DNA of 8,758 nucleotides, from positions 1 to 8,758 of the forward strand of contig JANNOJ010000067.1 in assembly GCA_031399025.1 (NCBI GenBank). Direction: 5' to 3'. Below, in pieces: positions 1 to 6,063 of this stretch (its first letter is position 1; each line of letters starts with the position of its first letter). The position numbers and the translations under genes are program-made. This DNA comes from CBDBZL01 sp031399025. GTDB lineage: Bacteria > Pseudomonadota > Alphaproteobacteria > Sphingomonadales > Sphingomonadaceae. The notes under the pieces are model-generated. The model did no database searches and was not told the origin of the DNA. It saw only the letters and a list, made by a program, of their open reading frames with translations.

Positions 1-360
1 CCGGTGCACCCGCGGCCCGATGGCGAACTGTTCGGGCCGTTGCTGCAGGTGATCCGGGTCGCGACCTTCGAGGAGGCGATCGCGGCGGCCAACGACACCC
101 GCTTCGGCCTCTCCGCCGCGCTGATCGGCGGCGACCGCGCGCAATACGAGCAGTTCTGGAGCGCCATTCGCGCCGGGATCGTCAACTGGAATCGGCCGAC
201 CAACGGCGCCTCCTCGGCCGCGCCGTTCGGCGGGGTAGGCGCATCGGGCAATCATCGCCCGGCAGCCTATTATGCGGCCGATTACTGCGCCTATCCGGTG
301 GCCAGCACCGAAAGCGCGGCGCCCGAGGCGGCGCTGGGGCCGGGCTTCATCGCGCGCTGA
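1..360 (+). CDS. astD: N-succinylglutamate 5-semialdehyde dehydrogenase, C-terminal part (5' end outside window)
   Basis: The frame is open from base 1 to a TGA at 358-360 and gives the last 119 residues of an aldehyde dehydrogenase superfamily protein. AstD is the NAD-dependent enzyme that oxidises N-succinylglutamate semialdehyde to N-succinylglutamate in the cytoplasmic arginine succinyltransferase (AST) catabolic pathway. What points to AstD rather than another aldehyde dehydrogenase is the stretch ELFGPLLQVIR near the left edge, followed by AGIVNWNRPTNGASSAAPFG, GGVGASGNHRP and AAYYAADYCAYPVAS. These are hallmark C-terminal segments of AstD. The family is about 485 residues long, so roughly three quarters of the protein, including the catalytic Cys and Glu, lies to the left of the window. 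A 12-bp hairpin follows the stop, so this is probably the last gene of its transcript. Other ast genes would be expected to the left. Confidence 0.93.
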   Translation, partial: PVHPRPDGELFGPLLQVIRVATFEEAIAAANDTRFGLSAALIGGDRAQYEQFWSAIRAGIVNWNRPTNGASSAAPFGGVGASGNHRPAAYYAADYCAYPVASTESAAPEAALGPGFIAR

Positions 361-380
361 GCTGCCGACGTGAAAGGATC

Positions 381-411
381 AAGGCGCCCGCGCGGATCAC
401 GCGGGCGCCTT
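381..411 (+). terminator. Strong hairpin downstream of astD, probable terminator
   Basis: AAGGCGCCCGCG (381-392) and CGCGGGCGCCTT (400-411) are perfect reverse complements: a 12-bp stem with a 7-nt loop, 20 nt after the astD stop. The left arm begins with AA and the right arm ends with TT, but no longer T-run follows on the + strand. It may therefore be a weak intrinsic terminator or a 3'-end stabilising hairpin that works with Rho. No - strand gene ends here, so the + direction is assumed. Confidence 0.6.
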
Positions 412-416
412 GGCGC

Positions 417-578
417 GGCCCCTCTCACACGACCCGAAGAGGCCACGCTCCGATGCCGGCCAACAGGGTGAGACCGGCTCGAACCTGCGGAGTTAACCGT
501 GTCGCAGCAGCGCGATACCCTCCCCTTGGTGAACCTGCTGCAACCGCGCGGACACCTCATCGACAGCTTGTCGCGCGG
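417..578. other. Intergenic region with consecutive inverted repeats, upstream of rarD
   Basis: Between the astD terminator and the rarD ribosome binding site there is no convincing gene, but inverted repeats follow one another. CCTCT 421-425 pairs with AGAGG 438-442. CTCCG 448-452 pairs with CGGAG 488-492, with GCCGG 455-459 and CCGGC 474-478 nested inside. GCAGCAG 504-510 pairs with CTGCTGC 535-541. CCGCGC 544-549 plus GACA 551-554 pair with TGTC 569-572 plus GCGCGG 573-578, giving 10 bp with one bulged G. The short stems could arise by chance in GC-rich DNA; the last is stronger. The region may be a structured 5' UTR of rarD or an RNA gene on either strand. No known RNA family is recognised. 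Confidence 0.3.
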
Positions 579-602
579 CCCCTGCGCGCCTAGGCGGACC
601 GC

Positions 603-1547
603 GTGACGGCCCCCCGCCCGCTGCTGCCGAAAAGCCCGCTGCTCTCCAGCGGCCTGCTGGCCGCGCTGGGGACGCATGCGGTCTGGGGCTCGATGCCGCT
701 CTATCTGCTGCTGGTGCGGCAGGTGCCGGTATTCGAGTTCGTCGCCTGGCGCACGCTGTTCACCCTGCCGGTGTGCCTCCTCGCGCTTGCCTGGACGGGT
801 TCCTGGCGCGAGGTGCGCAGCGTGCTCGCCGACCGCCGGGCCATGCGCCGGCTGCTGGGCAGTGCGGCGATGATCGCCATCAATTGGTGCCTGTTTGTCT
901 GGGCGATCCAATCGGGCCAGGTCTATGCCGCGAGCCTGGGCTACTACATCCTGCCGCTGGCGATGATGCTGCTGGGCCTGATGGTGCTGGGCGAGCGGCT
1001 GACGCTGCGGCAATGGACCGCGGTGGCGCTGGCCGGGGCGGCGGTGGCGGCGCTGGCGAGCGGCGCGCTCACCACCTTGTGGGTGAGCCTCAGCTTGGCG
1101 ATCACCTTTGCCGTCTACGGCCTGATCCGCAAGACCGTGAGCGCGGGCCCGCTGGTGGGGCTGGCGGTGGAATCGCTGCTGCTGCTGCCCTTCGCGGCCG
1201 CAATCGTGGGCTGGTATGCCATGAGCGCGCAGGGCTCGGCGCTGGGGCGTGACGGGCTGGAGACCTTCGCCATCCTGCTCGCCGGGCCGCTGACGGCGCT
1301 GCCGCTGATGCTGTTCGCCTTCGCCGCCCGCGCCATGCCCTATAGCGTGATCGGCATCCTCCAGTTCATCTCGCCCACCATCGTCTTCGTGCTCGGCCTG
1401 ACGGTGTTCGGGGAGGAGCTGCGAGCGACGCAGCTGGCCTCGTTCATCGCGATCTGGGCGGCGGTCGCGGTGTTCGCCTGGGGGTTGCTGCGCGGGGGCG
1501 GCCCAGCGGTGGACGACGGGCCGGGTTCGCGCGGGGCGGCCGCCTAG
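603..1547 (+). CDS. rarD: RarD-type EamA permease (drug/metabolite transporter superfamily)
   Basis: A 314-residue inner-membrane protein with two EamA repeats, probably 10 transmembrane helices, close to the usual RarD length of about 295-300. RarD-type features are the early AVWGSMPLYLLL segment (residues 26-37), AWRTLF (48-53), NWCLFVWAIQSGQVYAASLG (94-113), YYILPL (114-119), LGERL (129-133), YGLIRK (172-177) and a second-half segment GILQFISPTIVFVLG (251-265). The first half ends in LGE and the second in FGEEL, which marks the internal duplication. The substrate is unknown: the name comes from E. coli RarD, linked historically to chloramphenicol resistance without a demonstrated substrate. 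Translation starts at GTG 603, five bases after AGGCGG at 592-597; the next in-frame Met is residue 31, inside the first helix. The last 17 or so residues are a hydrophilic Gly/Ala-rich tail. The gene converges on pyrC with a 6-nt gap. Confidence 0.9.
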   Translation: MTAPRPLLPKSPLLSSGLLAALGTHAVWGSMPLYLLLVRQVPVFEFVAWRTLFTLPVCLLALAWTGSWREVRSVLADRRAMRRLLGSAAMIAINWCLFVWAIQSGQVYAASLGYYILPLAMMLLGLMVLGERLTLRQWTAVALAGAAVAALASGALTTLWVSLSLAITFAVYGLIRKTVSAGPLVGLAVESLLLLPFAAAIVGWYAMSAQGSALGRDGLETFAILLAGPLTALPLMLFAFAARAMPYSVIGILQFISPTIVFVLGLTVFGEELRATQLASFIAIWAAVAVFAWGLLRGGGPAVDDGPGSRGAAA

Positions 1548-1553
1548 CGGTTG

Positions 1554-2591
1554 CTACCCCGCCAGGCGCCACGCCAGCGTCTCGCCGGCATGGAACGGGA
1601 CCACCGTGCTGCCGGCGGCCTCGATCGCGGCGGGCACCGCGACCGGGCGGCGCTCCAGGGTGATGCTCCCCTCGTTCAGCGGCAGGCCGTAGAAGCGCGC
1701 TCCGTATTCGCTGGCGAAGGCTTCGAACCGGCCCAGCGCCCCCTCGGCCTCGAATACCGCCAGATAGCTCTCGAGCGCGTGAGGCGCGCTGAAGATGCCG
1801 GCGCAGCCGCAGGCGTTCTCCTTGGCCGCGCGCGAATGGGGCGCGCTGTCGGTGCCCAGGAAGAACTTGGGCGAGCCCGAGGTGGCCGCGGCCCGCAGCG
1901 CCAGCCGGTGCGCCTCGCGCTTGGCGACCGGCAGGCAATAGGCATGCGGCCGGATGCCGCCCACCAGCATCGCGTTGCGGTTGAGGTGCAGGTGCTGCGG
2001 GGTGATGGTGGCGGCGACGTTGCGCCCCCCCTCGCCGACGAAGGCGACACCTTCGCGGGTGGTGAGGTGTTCGAACACCACCTTCAGGCCGGGTAGCTCG
2101 GCCAGCAGCGGGGCCAGCACCCGCTCGATGAACACCGCCTCGCGGTCGAAGATATCGATCTCGGGGTCCGTCACCTCGCCGTGGACGCACAGCACCATGC
2201 CGATGTCCGCCATCGCTTCCAGCACTCCGCGGATGTTGGCCACATCGGTCACCCCGCTCGCCGAATTGGTCGTGGCGCCGGCGGGATAGAGCTTGGCGGC
2301 GGTGAACACCCCTTCGGCGAACCCGCGCCGCAGTTCGGCAGGGTCGGTATCGTTGGTGAGGTAGCAGGTCATCAGCGGGGTGAAGCCCGAGCCCGGGGGC
2401 AGCGCGGCGAGGATGCGCGTGCGATAGGCCTGGGCCGCGGCCACGGTGGTGACCGGGGGCGCCAGGTTGGGCATCACGATCGCCCGGGCGAACTGGCGCG
2501 CGGAGTACGGGGTGACCGCCTGCAGCATGGCGCCGTCGCGCAGGTGGAGGTGCCAATCGTCGGGGCGGCGGATGGTGAGCGTGTCGGTCAT
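1554..2591 (-). CDS. pyrC: Dihydroorotase, E. coli PyrC-like
   Basis: PyrC catalyses the reversible cyclisation of carbamoyl-aspartate to dihydroorotate, the third step of de novo pyrimidine synthesis, as a cytoplasmic binuclear zinc enzyme. The 345-residue product matches the E. coli PyrC length of about 348 and has the whole metal-binding set: H14-x-H16 in DDWHLHLRDG, the lysine that becomes carboxylated (K100 in AAKLYPAGATTNS), H137 in CVHGE, H175 in FEHLTT, and the catalytic Asp D248 followed by H252 in GTDSAPH. ATG 2589-2591 is preceded on the - strand by AGGGA about 7 nt upstream, a good ribosome binding site, and the N-terminal TLTIRRPDDWHLHLRD aligns with family starts. It is divergent from ygfZ with 80 bp between start codons, and its stop lies 6 nt from that of rarD. 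No other pyr genes are nearby, as is normal for scattered pyrimidine genes. Confidence 0.97.
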   Translation of the reverse strand: MTDTLTIRRPDDWHLHLRDGAMLQAVTPYSARQFARAIVMPNLAPPVTTVAAAQAYRTRILAALPPGSGFTPLMTCYLTNDTDPAELRRGFAEGVFTAAKLYPAGATTNSASGVTDVANIRGVLEAMADIGMVLCVHGEVTDPEIDIFDREAVFIERVLAPLLAELPGLKVVFEHLTTREGVAFVGEGGRNVAATITPQHLHLNRNAMLVGGIRPHAYCLPVAKREAHRLALRAAATSGSPKFFLGTDSAPHSRAAKENACGCAGIFSAPHALESYLAVFEAEGALGRFEAFASEYGARFYGLPLNEGSITLERRPVAVPAAIEAAGSTVVPFHAGETLAWRLAG

Positions 2592-2671
2592 CGCGGTGTC
2601 CCTGCCATATCGGGAGCGCCGGCGACAGGCCGGGACTTGATGCGCACCGCGGCGCGCGCCACTTGTAGGCG

Positions 2672-3478
2672 ATGAGCAACGCCCTTCTGCAGCGCGCCGT
2701 CATCCGCGTGGGCGCCGCCGCCGAGGGCGAGGATCCCGCCGCTTTTCTCCAGGGGCTGGTCACCAACGATGTTACGGCTACGCTGCCGGTCTATGCCGGC
2801 CTGCTGAGCGCACAGGGCAAGACGCTGTTCGATTTCATCGTCTGGCCGAGCGGGGGCGGCGATGGCGCGCCGGGCTCACGACCGGCCCTGTTGCTGGATT
2901 GCGAGCGCGACGCGGCCGACGAGCTGGTCAAGCGCCTCTCGCTCTATCGCCTGCGCCGCCCCCTGGCGATCGCGCGCGACGAGACGCTGGGCGTGTTCTG
3001 GCAGGCGCCGCTCGGCGACGCCGGCCCCGAGCGGCCGGGCGTTCCGGCCGGCCGAAGCGCGCGCGCGCGCGATCCGCGGCTGGCGGGCCTGGGCCAGCGG
3101 TGGATCGCGGTGATCGACGGCGAACCCCCCGAAACCGGTGCGGACGCCGCCTGGCGCGCCCACCGCCTGTCGCTCGGCGTGCCCGAGGGCCGCGCGGAGC
3201 TGGGCGACCTGCTCTGGCTGGAGACCAACGCCGCCGAGCTCAACGGGGTCAGCTTCACCAAGGGCTGCTATGTCGGCCAGGAGAACACCGCGCGGATGAA
3301 CTGGCGTCAGAAGATCAACCGTCGGCTGGTGGTGGTGCCGCTCGGCCGCTCTGACGCGGCGCGGCGCAAGGCGGAGCATCCGGCGCTCGGATATGCCATC
3401 GACCATTTGCGCGTAGACGCCATCCCTGCCGACCTGGTGCCGGCCTGGATGAAGCTGGAACGGCCCGCTTCGGCCTAG
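2672..3478 (+). CDS. ygfZ: YgfZ/GcvT-like folate-binding protein
   Basis: YgfZ (COG0354, related to mitochondrial IBA57/Caf17) is a tetrahydrofolate-dependent protein that helps maintain Fe-S enzymes such as MiaB. The 268-residue product has the diagnostic motif KGCYVGQE at residues 197-204, including the conserved Cys199. It also has the typical N-terminal part FLQGLVTNDV (24-33) followed by AGLLSAQGKTLFDF, where the aminomethyltransferase-like folate-binding domain begins, and RLSLYRLR (89-96). ATG 2672 is preceded by TAGGCG, a weak Shine-Dalgarno match; no better upstream start exists. The region is divergent from pyrC. The gene ends GCC TAG, and the TAG shares bases with the stop of the convergent TetR gene. 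An uninterrupted alternating GC run at 3057-3071 sits inside the coding frame (codons for SARAR). A full-length GcvT is much longer (about 360 residues) and lacks KGCYVGQE. Confidence 0.93.
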   Translation: MSNALLQRAVIRVGAAAEGEDPAAFLQGLVTNDVTATLPVYAGLLSAQGKTLFDFIVWPSGGGDGAPGSRPALLLDCERDAADELVKRLSLYRLRRPLAIARDETLGVFWQAPLGDAGPERPGVPAGRSARARDPRLAGLGQRWIAVIDGEPPETGADAAWRAHRLSLGVPEGRAELGDLLWLETNAAELNGVSFTKGCYVGQENTARMNWRQKINRRLVVVPLGRSDAARRKAEHPALGYAIDHLRVDAIPADLVPAWMKLERPASA

Positions 3479-4113
3479 GCCACCCGCGCGACGGGCGTCG
3501 GGCCGGGCACTGCGCCGGCCGCCAGATCGCCGGCTTTGACCAGCGAGGCGACCAGCATCGCCTCGGCCCGCGCCCGGGCGGTGCCGCGTTCGACCCCGAG
3601 CGATTGCGCCAGCCGCTCGCCCATCAGCGCATCGCCCAGCGCCAGCAGGACGAGCGCATAGGTGGTCTCGTGCATGGTCCGCTCGGCGCCGGCCTCGCGC
3701 TCGTGCGGATGCAGCTCGCCCACGAGCGTGTGGATGGTCTCGAGGATCGGGTCGAGCGCGTCCTCGTTGCCCGACAGCAGCATCCAGCTGGCCAGCGCCC
3801 CGCCGCCCTCGCGATCGAACGCATCGAAGGTCAGATCCACCACCTCGCGCGGGTCGCCGACCCCGGCGCGGGTGGCGCGGATGGCATCGCCGATCGATTC
3901 GCACACGGTGCGCGCCTGGTGCTCGGCCAGCGCCTGCTGCAGCCCGGCGGCGGAGCCGAAATGATGCAGCAGATTGGCATGCGTCCGGCCGATCCGCCCG
4001 GCCACCGCCTTCAGCGTCACCGCCTGCGGGCCATGCTCGATCAACAGAGTGCGGGCGGCCTCGAGGGCGGCGCGGCGGCTCTCGCCGGGGGGGAGACGCT
4101 TTCTTGTTGACAT
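3475..4113 (-). CDS. TetR/AcrR family transcriptional regulator
   Basis: A 212-residue protein with an N-terminal TetR-type helix-turn-helix: RRAALEAARTLLIEHGPQ (residues 13-30) forms the first helix, and VTLKAVAGRIGRTHANLLHH (32-51), followed by F52, fits the HTH. The recognition helix reads RTHANLLHHFGS, where most relatives have xxYYHFxS. The region from about 75 on is the poorly conserved ligand/dimerisation part; its ligand cannot be read from the sequence. The start ATG 4111-4113 lies inside a perfect palindrome (4108-4121), which suggests autorepression and joint control of the divergent PF10118 gene whose ATG is at 4141. A - strand TATAAC at 4122-4127 is a good -10 element that would put the transcript start within a few bases of the ATG, so the mRNA may be leaderless or nearly so. 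The stop overlaps the ygfZ stop by 4 bp (CTAG). Confidence 0.87.
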   Translation of the reverse strand: MSTRKRLPPGESRRAALEAARTLLIEHGPQAVTLKAVAGRIGRTHANLLHHFGSAAGLQQALAEHQARTVCESIGDAIRATRAGVGDPREVVDLTFDAFDREGGGALASWMLLSGNEDALDPILETIHTLVGELHPHEREAGAERTMHETTYALVLLALGDALMGERLAQSLGVERGTARARAEAMLVASLVKAGDLAAGAVPGPTPVARVA

Positions 4114-4140
4114 TAATGTCAGTTATAGCACATTGGGCGC
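4107..4140. promoter_or_regulatory. Divergent promoter and probable TetR operator
   Basis: TGACATTAATGTCA at 4108-4121 is a perfect 14-bp palindrome in an AT-rich patch between two divergent start codons (4113 on -, 4141 on +). It contains the complement of the TetR gene's ATG. On the + strand TTGACA (4107-4112) is a consensus -35 box; a 17-nt spacer leads to ACATTG, a poor -10, and a start near base 4142, at the ATG itself. On the - strand TATAAC (4122-4127) abuts the palindrome and predicts a start near 4115. A repressor bound here would block both promoters. The operator role is inferred from position, symmetry and the neighbouring TetR gene. Confidence 0.65.
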
Positions 4141-5022
4141 ATGAACGCACCTGTAGATCGCGCCGGCTTCGCCGCCGCCGGCGCGGCCGACCATGCGGCA
4201 CCCGCCGACATCGTCATCCGCGACCGGCGCTTCGGCCGCGACCAGGCACCGCCACGCTGGTGGCTGAACGGCGATCCGGTCGCGACCGCCTGGCACAACG
4301 CGCTCTCCGCCACCTTCCCGCGCGGCGAGGCGATGTTCATCGAATCGGTCAAGGCCTTCCGCGAAGGCGCCCCGCCCCGGCTCGCGGCCGAGATCCGCGC
4401 CTTCGTCAGGCAGGAGGTCAACCACACCCGCGAGCACCTGGCCTTCAACCGCGCCGCCGAGGCGGCAGGGTACGACCTGGCGCGGATCGACGCCCGGGTG
4501 GAGCAGCTGATCGCCGACGTCTATGCGCAAAGGCCGATCGCCTGGCTGGGCATCACCATGGCGCTGGAACACTTCACCGCCATGTTCGCGCACGAATTCC
4601 TCACCAATCCGGCGCACTTTACCGGCGTGATGAACGAGCAGGCCGAGCTGTGGCGCTGGCATGCGGTGGAGGAGATCGAGCACAAGGCGGTGGCCTACGA
4701 CACCTGGCTGCACGCCACCCGCGACTGGAGCCGGTTCAAGCGCTGGCGGGTCAAGAGCCTGCTGATGCTGCTGGTCACCCGCCGCTTCGTGAAAAACCGC
4801 TCGGGCGACGCGCTCGACCTGCTGGCGCAGGACGGCATCACCGGCCTGGCGGCGCGCGCGAAGCTCGCGTGGTACCTGATCGGCCGCCCCGGGATGCTGC
4901 GGCGGGTGTTCCCGCACTGGCGCGCCTACTTCGTGCCCGGCTTCCACCCGTGGAAGCTGGACGATCGGGCGCTCATCGCCAGCTACGACGGCGGCAGCGC
5001 GGCGCCGTCGCCAGCCGAATAA
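4141..5022 (+). CDS. PF10118-family 'metal-dependent hydrolase' (predicted metalloprotein)
   Basis: A 293-residue soluble protein of the family annotated as predicted metal-dependent hydrolase (COG3687/PF10118), whose reaction is not firmly known. Characteristic segments are RRFGRDQAPPRWW (29-41), FPRGEAMFIESVK (59-71), RQEVNHTREHLAFN (90-103), MALEHFTAMFAHEF (140-153) and WHAVEEIEHKAVAYD (173-187). Possible metal ligands form a pattern of E63 (or E68), E92-x-x-H95, E143, E178-x-x-H181, which resembles ferritin-like diiron proteins more than a classical hydrolase. Further conserved His residues are H99, H144, H151 and H174. The C-terminal part WRAYFVPGFHPWK (260-272) is also typical of the family. 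No signal peptide is seen. ATG 4141 has no clear Shine-Dalgarno sequence (only GGGCGC just before it), consistent with a leaderless transcript. Expression is probably controlled by the divergent TetR regulator. The gene is convergent with the GNAT gene, 15 nt apart. Confidence 0.85.
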   Translation: MNAPVDRAGFAAAGAADHAAPADIVIRDRRFGRDQAPPRWWLNGDPVATAWHNALSATFPRGEAMFIESVKAFREGAPPRLAAEIRAFVRQEVNHTREHLAFNRAAEAAGYDLARIDARVEQLIADVYAQRPIAWLGITMALEHFTAMFAHEFLTNPAHFTGVMNEQAELWRWHAVEEIEHKAVAYDTWLHATRDWSRFKRWRVKSLLMLLVTRRFVKNRSGDALDLLAQDGITGLAARAKLAWYLIGRPGMLRRVFPHWRAYFVPGFHPWKLDDRALIASYDGGSAAPSPAE

Positions 5023-5037
5023 GGTCTGCGCCGGGCC

Positions 5038-5595
5038 TCAGGCGTCGACCATGAGGCGCCCCGCGCCGTCCGCGGCGCCTTGCCCGAGATCGATCCGGTA
5101 TTGGAGGCAGGTCGCGACGCCTGCCCGGCCCGCCGAATAGCGCGCGCGCACGGTGCCGGTCGCACGGAAGCCGGCCTTGGCCAGCACGCGGCCCGAGGCC
5201 GGGTTGTCGGTGAAGTGTCCCGCATCAAGCCCAGCCAGCCCCATGTGGCGGGCGGTTTCGACGAGCGCGCGCGCCGCCTCGGTGGCGTAGCCGACACCCG
5301 AGTGGCGCCGGGCAATCCAATAGCCCAGCTCGGTCCCCTCGCCATCGTGGCGCGGGCCGTAGCCGCACCCGCCGATCACCGGGGCTCCGGGCGTGGCGGG
5401 AAGCGTCACCAGCAGGCTGGGCGCGGCCGGATCGAACGGCCGCTCGCAGAACTCGCGCGCGTCGCGCTCGCCGTAGGGCCATGGGGCGCGGGCGAGCTGG
5501 CGCACGACGGACTCCTCGCCGATCCCGGCCAGGACCTCGCCCCAATCCTCGGCGAAGGCCGGGCGCAGGAACAGGCGCTGGGTGCGGATGAACAT
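5038..5595 (-). CDS. GNAT family N-acetyltransferase (RimJ/RimL-like)
   Basis: A 185-residue acetyltransferase of the Acetyltransf_3 (RimJ/RimL-like) type, which moves acetyl from acetyl-CoA to an amine; the substrate is unknown. The N-terminal FIRTQRLFLRPAFAEDW (residues 2-18) is the typical opening beta strand and helix. GYWIARRHSGVGYATEAARA (91-110) is motif A with the acetyl-CoA pyrophosphate loop R-R-H-S-G-V-G. HFTDNPASGRVLAKAGF (127-143) matches the conserved NxxSxxVLxKxGF segment. The reading frame stays open upstream to 5742, but the upstream part is low-complexity and crosses a terminator. ATG 5593-5595, preceded by GGGAGAA on the - strand, is therefore chosen. The gene lies downstream of rplU-rpmA in the same direction, a place where sphingomonads often carry a GNAT gene, but a strong terminator separates them. 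It may depend on readthrough or on its own unseen promoter. Confidence 0.9.
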   Translation of the reverse strand: MFIRTQRLFLRPAFAEDWGEVLAGIGEESVVRQLARAPWPYGERDAREFCERPFDPAAPSLLVTLPATPGAPVIGGCGYGPRHDGEGTELGYWIARRHSGVGYATEAARALVETARHMGLAGLDAGHFTDNPASGRVLAKAGFRATGTVRARYSAGRAGVATCLQYRIDLGQGAADGAGRLMVDA

Positions 5596-5665
5596 GGGGC
5601 TTCTCCCTGCCGTCCGGACGCCATGTGGCGCGCCCGAGTGACGCTGTCGTGGCGAGGGAGACGTG

Positions 5666-5695
5666 AAAAAGGGAGGCGGGGCGGCCCCGTCTCCC
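5666..5695 (-). terminator. Intrinsic terminator of the rplU-rpmA operon
   Basis: Read on the - strand, GGGAGACGGGG (5695-5685) pairs with CCCCGCCTCCC (5681-5671): 10 bp plus one A-C mismatch, with loop CCG, followed directly by TTTTT (5670-5666). This is a textbook Rho-independent terminator, about 80 nt after the rpmA stop and before the GNAT gene. The upstream arm also belongs to a second perfect 11-bp inverted repeat (5653-5663 with 5688-5698) that would exclude this fold. Confidence 0.88.
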
Positions 5696-5746
5696 TCGAA
5701 GCGGCCGGGCTGGTGCACCGATCCGCCTGATTTCAGGGCCATCCCG

Positions 5747-5775
5747 GTGGATGACCCTGGTGTCAGGTCATCCGC
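5747..5775 (-). other. Hairpin immediately after the rpmA stop codon
   Basis: GGATGACC (5749-5756) and GGTCATCC (5766-5773) are perfect reverse complements with a 9-nt loop. A wobble pair and one more G-C pair extend the stem to 5747/5775, touching the rpmA stop. There is no T-run, so it is more likely a 3'-end stabilising or processing hairpin ahead of the true terminator at 5666-5695. Confidence 0.45.
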
Positions 5776-6045
5776 TCATTCGGCGGCTTGGGCCGGCATG
5801 TCGACCGAGACGTATTTGCGGCCCAGCCTGCCCGAATGGAACCGCACCACGCCTTCGCCGAGCGCGAAGAGGGTGTGGTCCTTGCCGATGCCCACGTTGG
5901 TGCCCGGGTAGAACTTGGTGCCGCGCTGGCGCACCAGGATGTTGCCGCCGAGCGCGTGCTGGCCGCCGAACTTCTTCACCCCGAGGCGACGACCGGCCGA
6001 ATCGCGGCCGTTGCGCGACGAGCCGCCTGCTTTCTTATGTGCCAT
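5776..6045 (-). CDS. rpmA: 50S ribosomal protein L27 (bL27)
   Basis: An 89-residue protein of the normal L27 length (about 85). It begins MAHKKAGGSSRNGRDSAGRR and continues with LGVKKFGGQHALGGNILVRQ, RGTKFYPGTNVGIGKDHTLF and EGVVRFHSGRLGRKYVSV. The flexible N-terminus that reaches the peptidyl-transferase centre starts directly at AHKK, so there is no cleavable extension of the kind found in Firmicutes. ATG 6043-6045 is preceded on the - strand by GAGGAGT, the strongest Shine-Dalgarno site in the window, fitting a highly expressed gene. It follows rplU by 18 nt in one operon, the near-universal bacterial order. A hairpin touches its stop and an intrinsic terminator follows. Confidence 0.98.
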   Translation of the reverse strand: MAHKKAGGSSRNGRDSAGRRLGVKKFGGQHALGGNILVRQRGTKFYPGTNVGIGKDHTLFALGEGVVRFHSGRLGRKYVSVDMPAQAAE

Positions 6046-6063
6046 AGCGCCGTTACTCCTCGC

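Noticed and set aside
460..495. Minus-strand GGTTCGAGCC resembling a tRNA T-loop
   Set aside because: The flanking bases do not form the 5-bp T-stem and no acceptor, D-arm or anticodon arm can be placed around it.
453..593. Small + strand ORF of 46 codons (starts MPANRVRPART) upstream of rarD, whose stop overlaps the rarD ribosome binding site
   Set aside because: Nearly half of its codons end in A or T (21 of 46 by my count), unlike the strongly GC-ending codons of all neighbouring genes. The possible Shine-Dalgarno site is about 10 nt away and the protein is Arg/Pro/Ala-rich with no recognisable motif. Non-coding structured sequence is the better explanation.
1531..1563. GCGGGG/CCCCGC inverted repeat with NotI-like GCGGCCGC between rarD and pyrC stops, as a terminator
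   Set aside because: The stem is only 6 bp with a 20-nt loop and no T-run; inverted repeats of this size are expected by chance in such GC-rich DNA.
1444..2766. Long - strand frame (about 440 codons) overlapping pyrC in another frame
   Set aside because: pyrC in its own frame has every catalytic residue and normal length; the overlapping frame is Arg/Pro/Ala-rich low-complexity sequence typical of GC-rich shadows.
2876..4201. Long - strand frame (about 441 codons) spanning ygfZ, the TetR gene and the TetR/PF10118 promoter
   Set aside because: It is Arg/Ala-rich with no family motifs and conflicts with two recognised genes; it is a shadow.
5596..5742. N-terminal extension of the GNAT acetyltransferase by 49 residues
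   Set aside because: The extension would be translated from the terminator region, is low-complexity, and precedes the typical GNAT start. ATG 5593-5595 has a good ribosome binding site.
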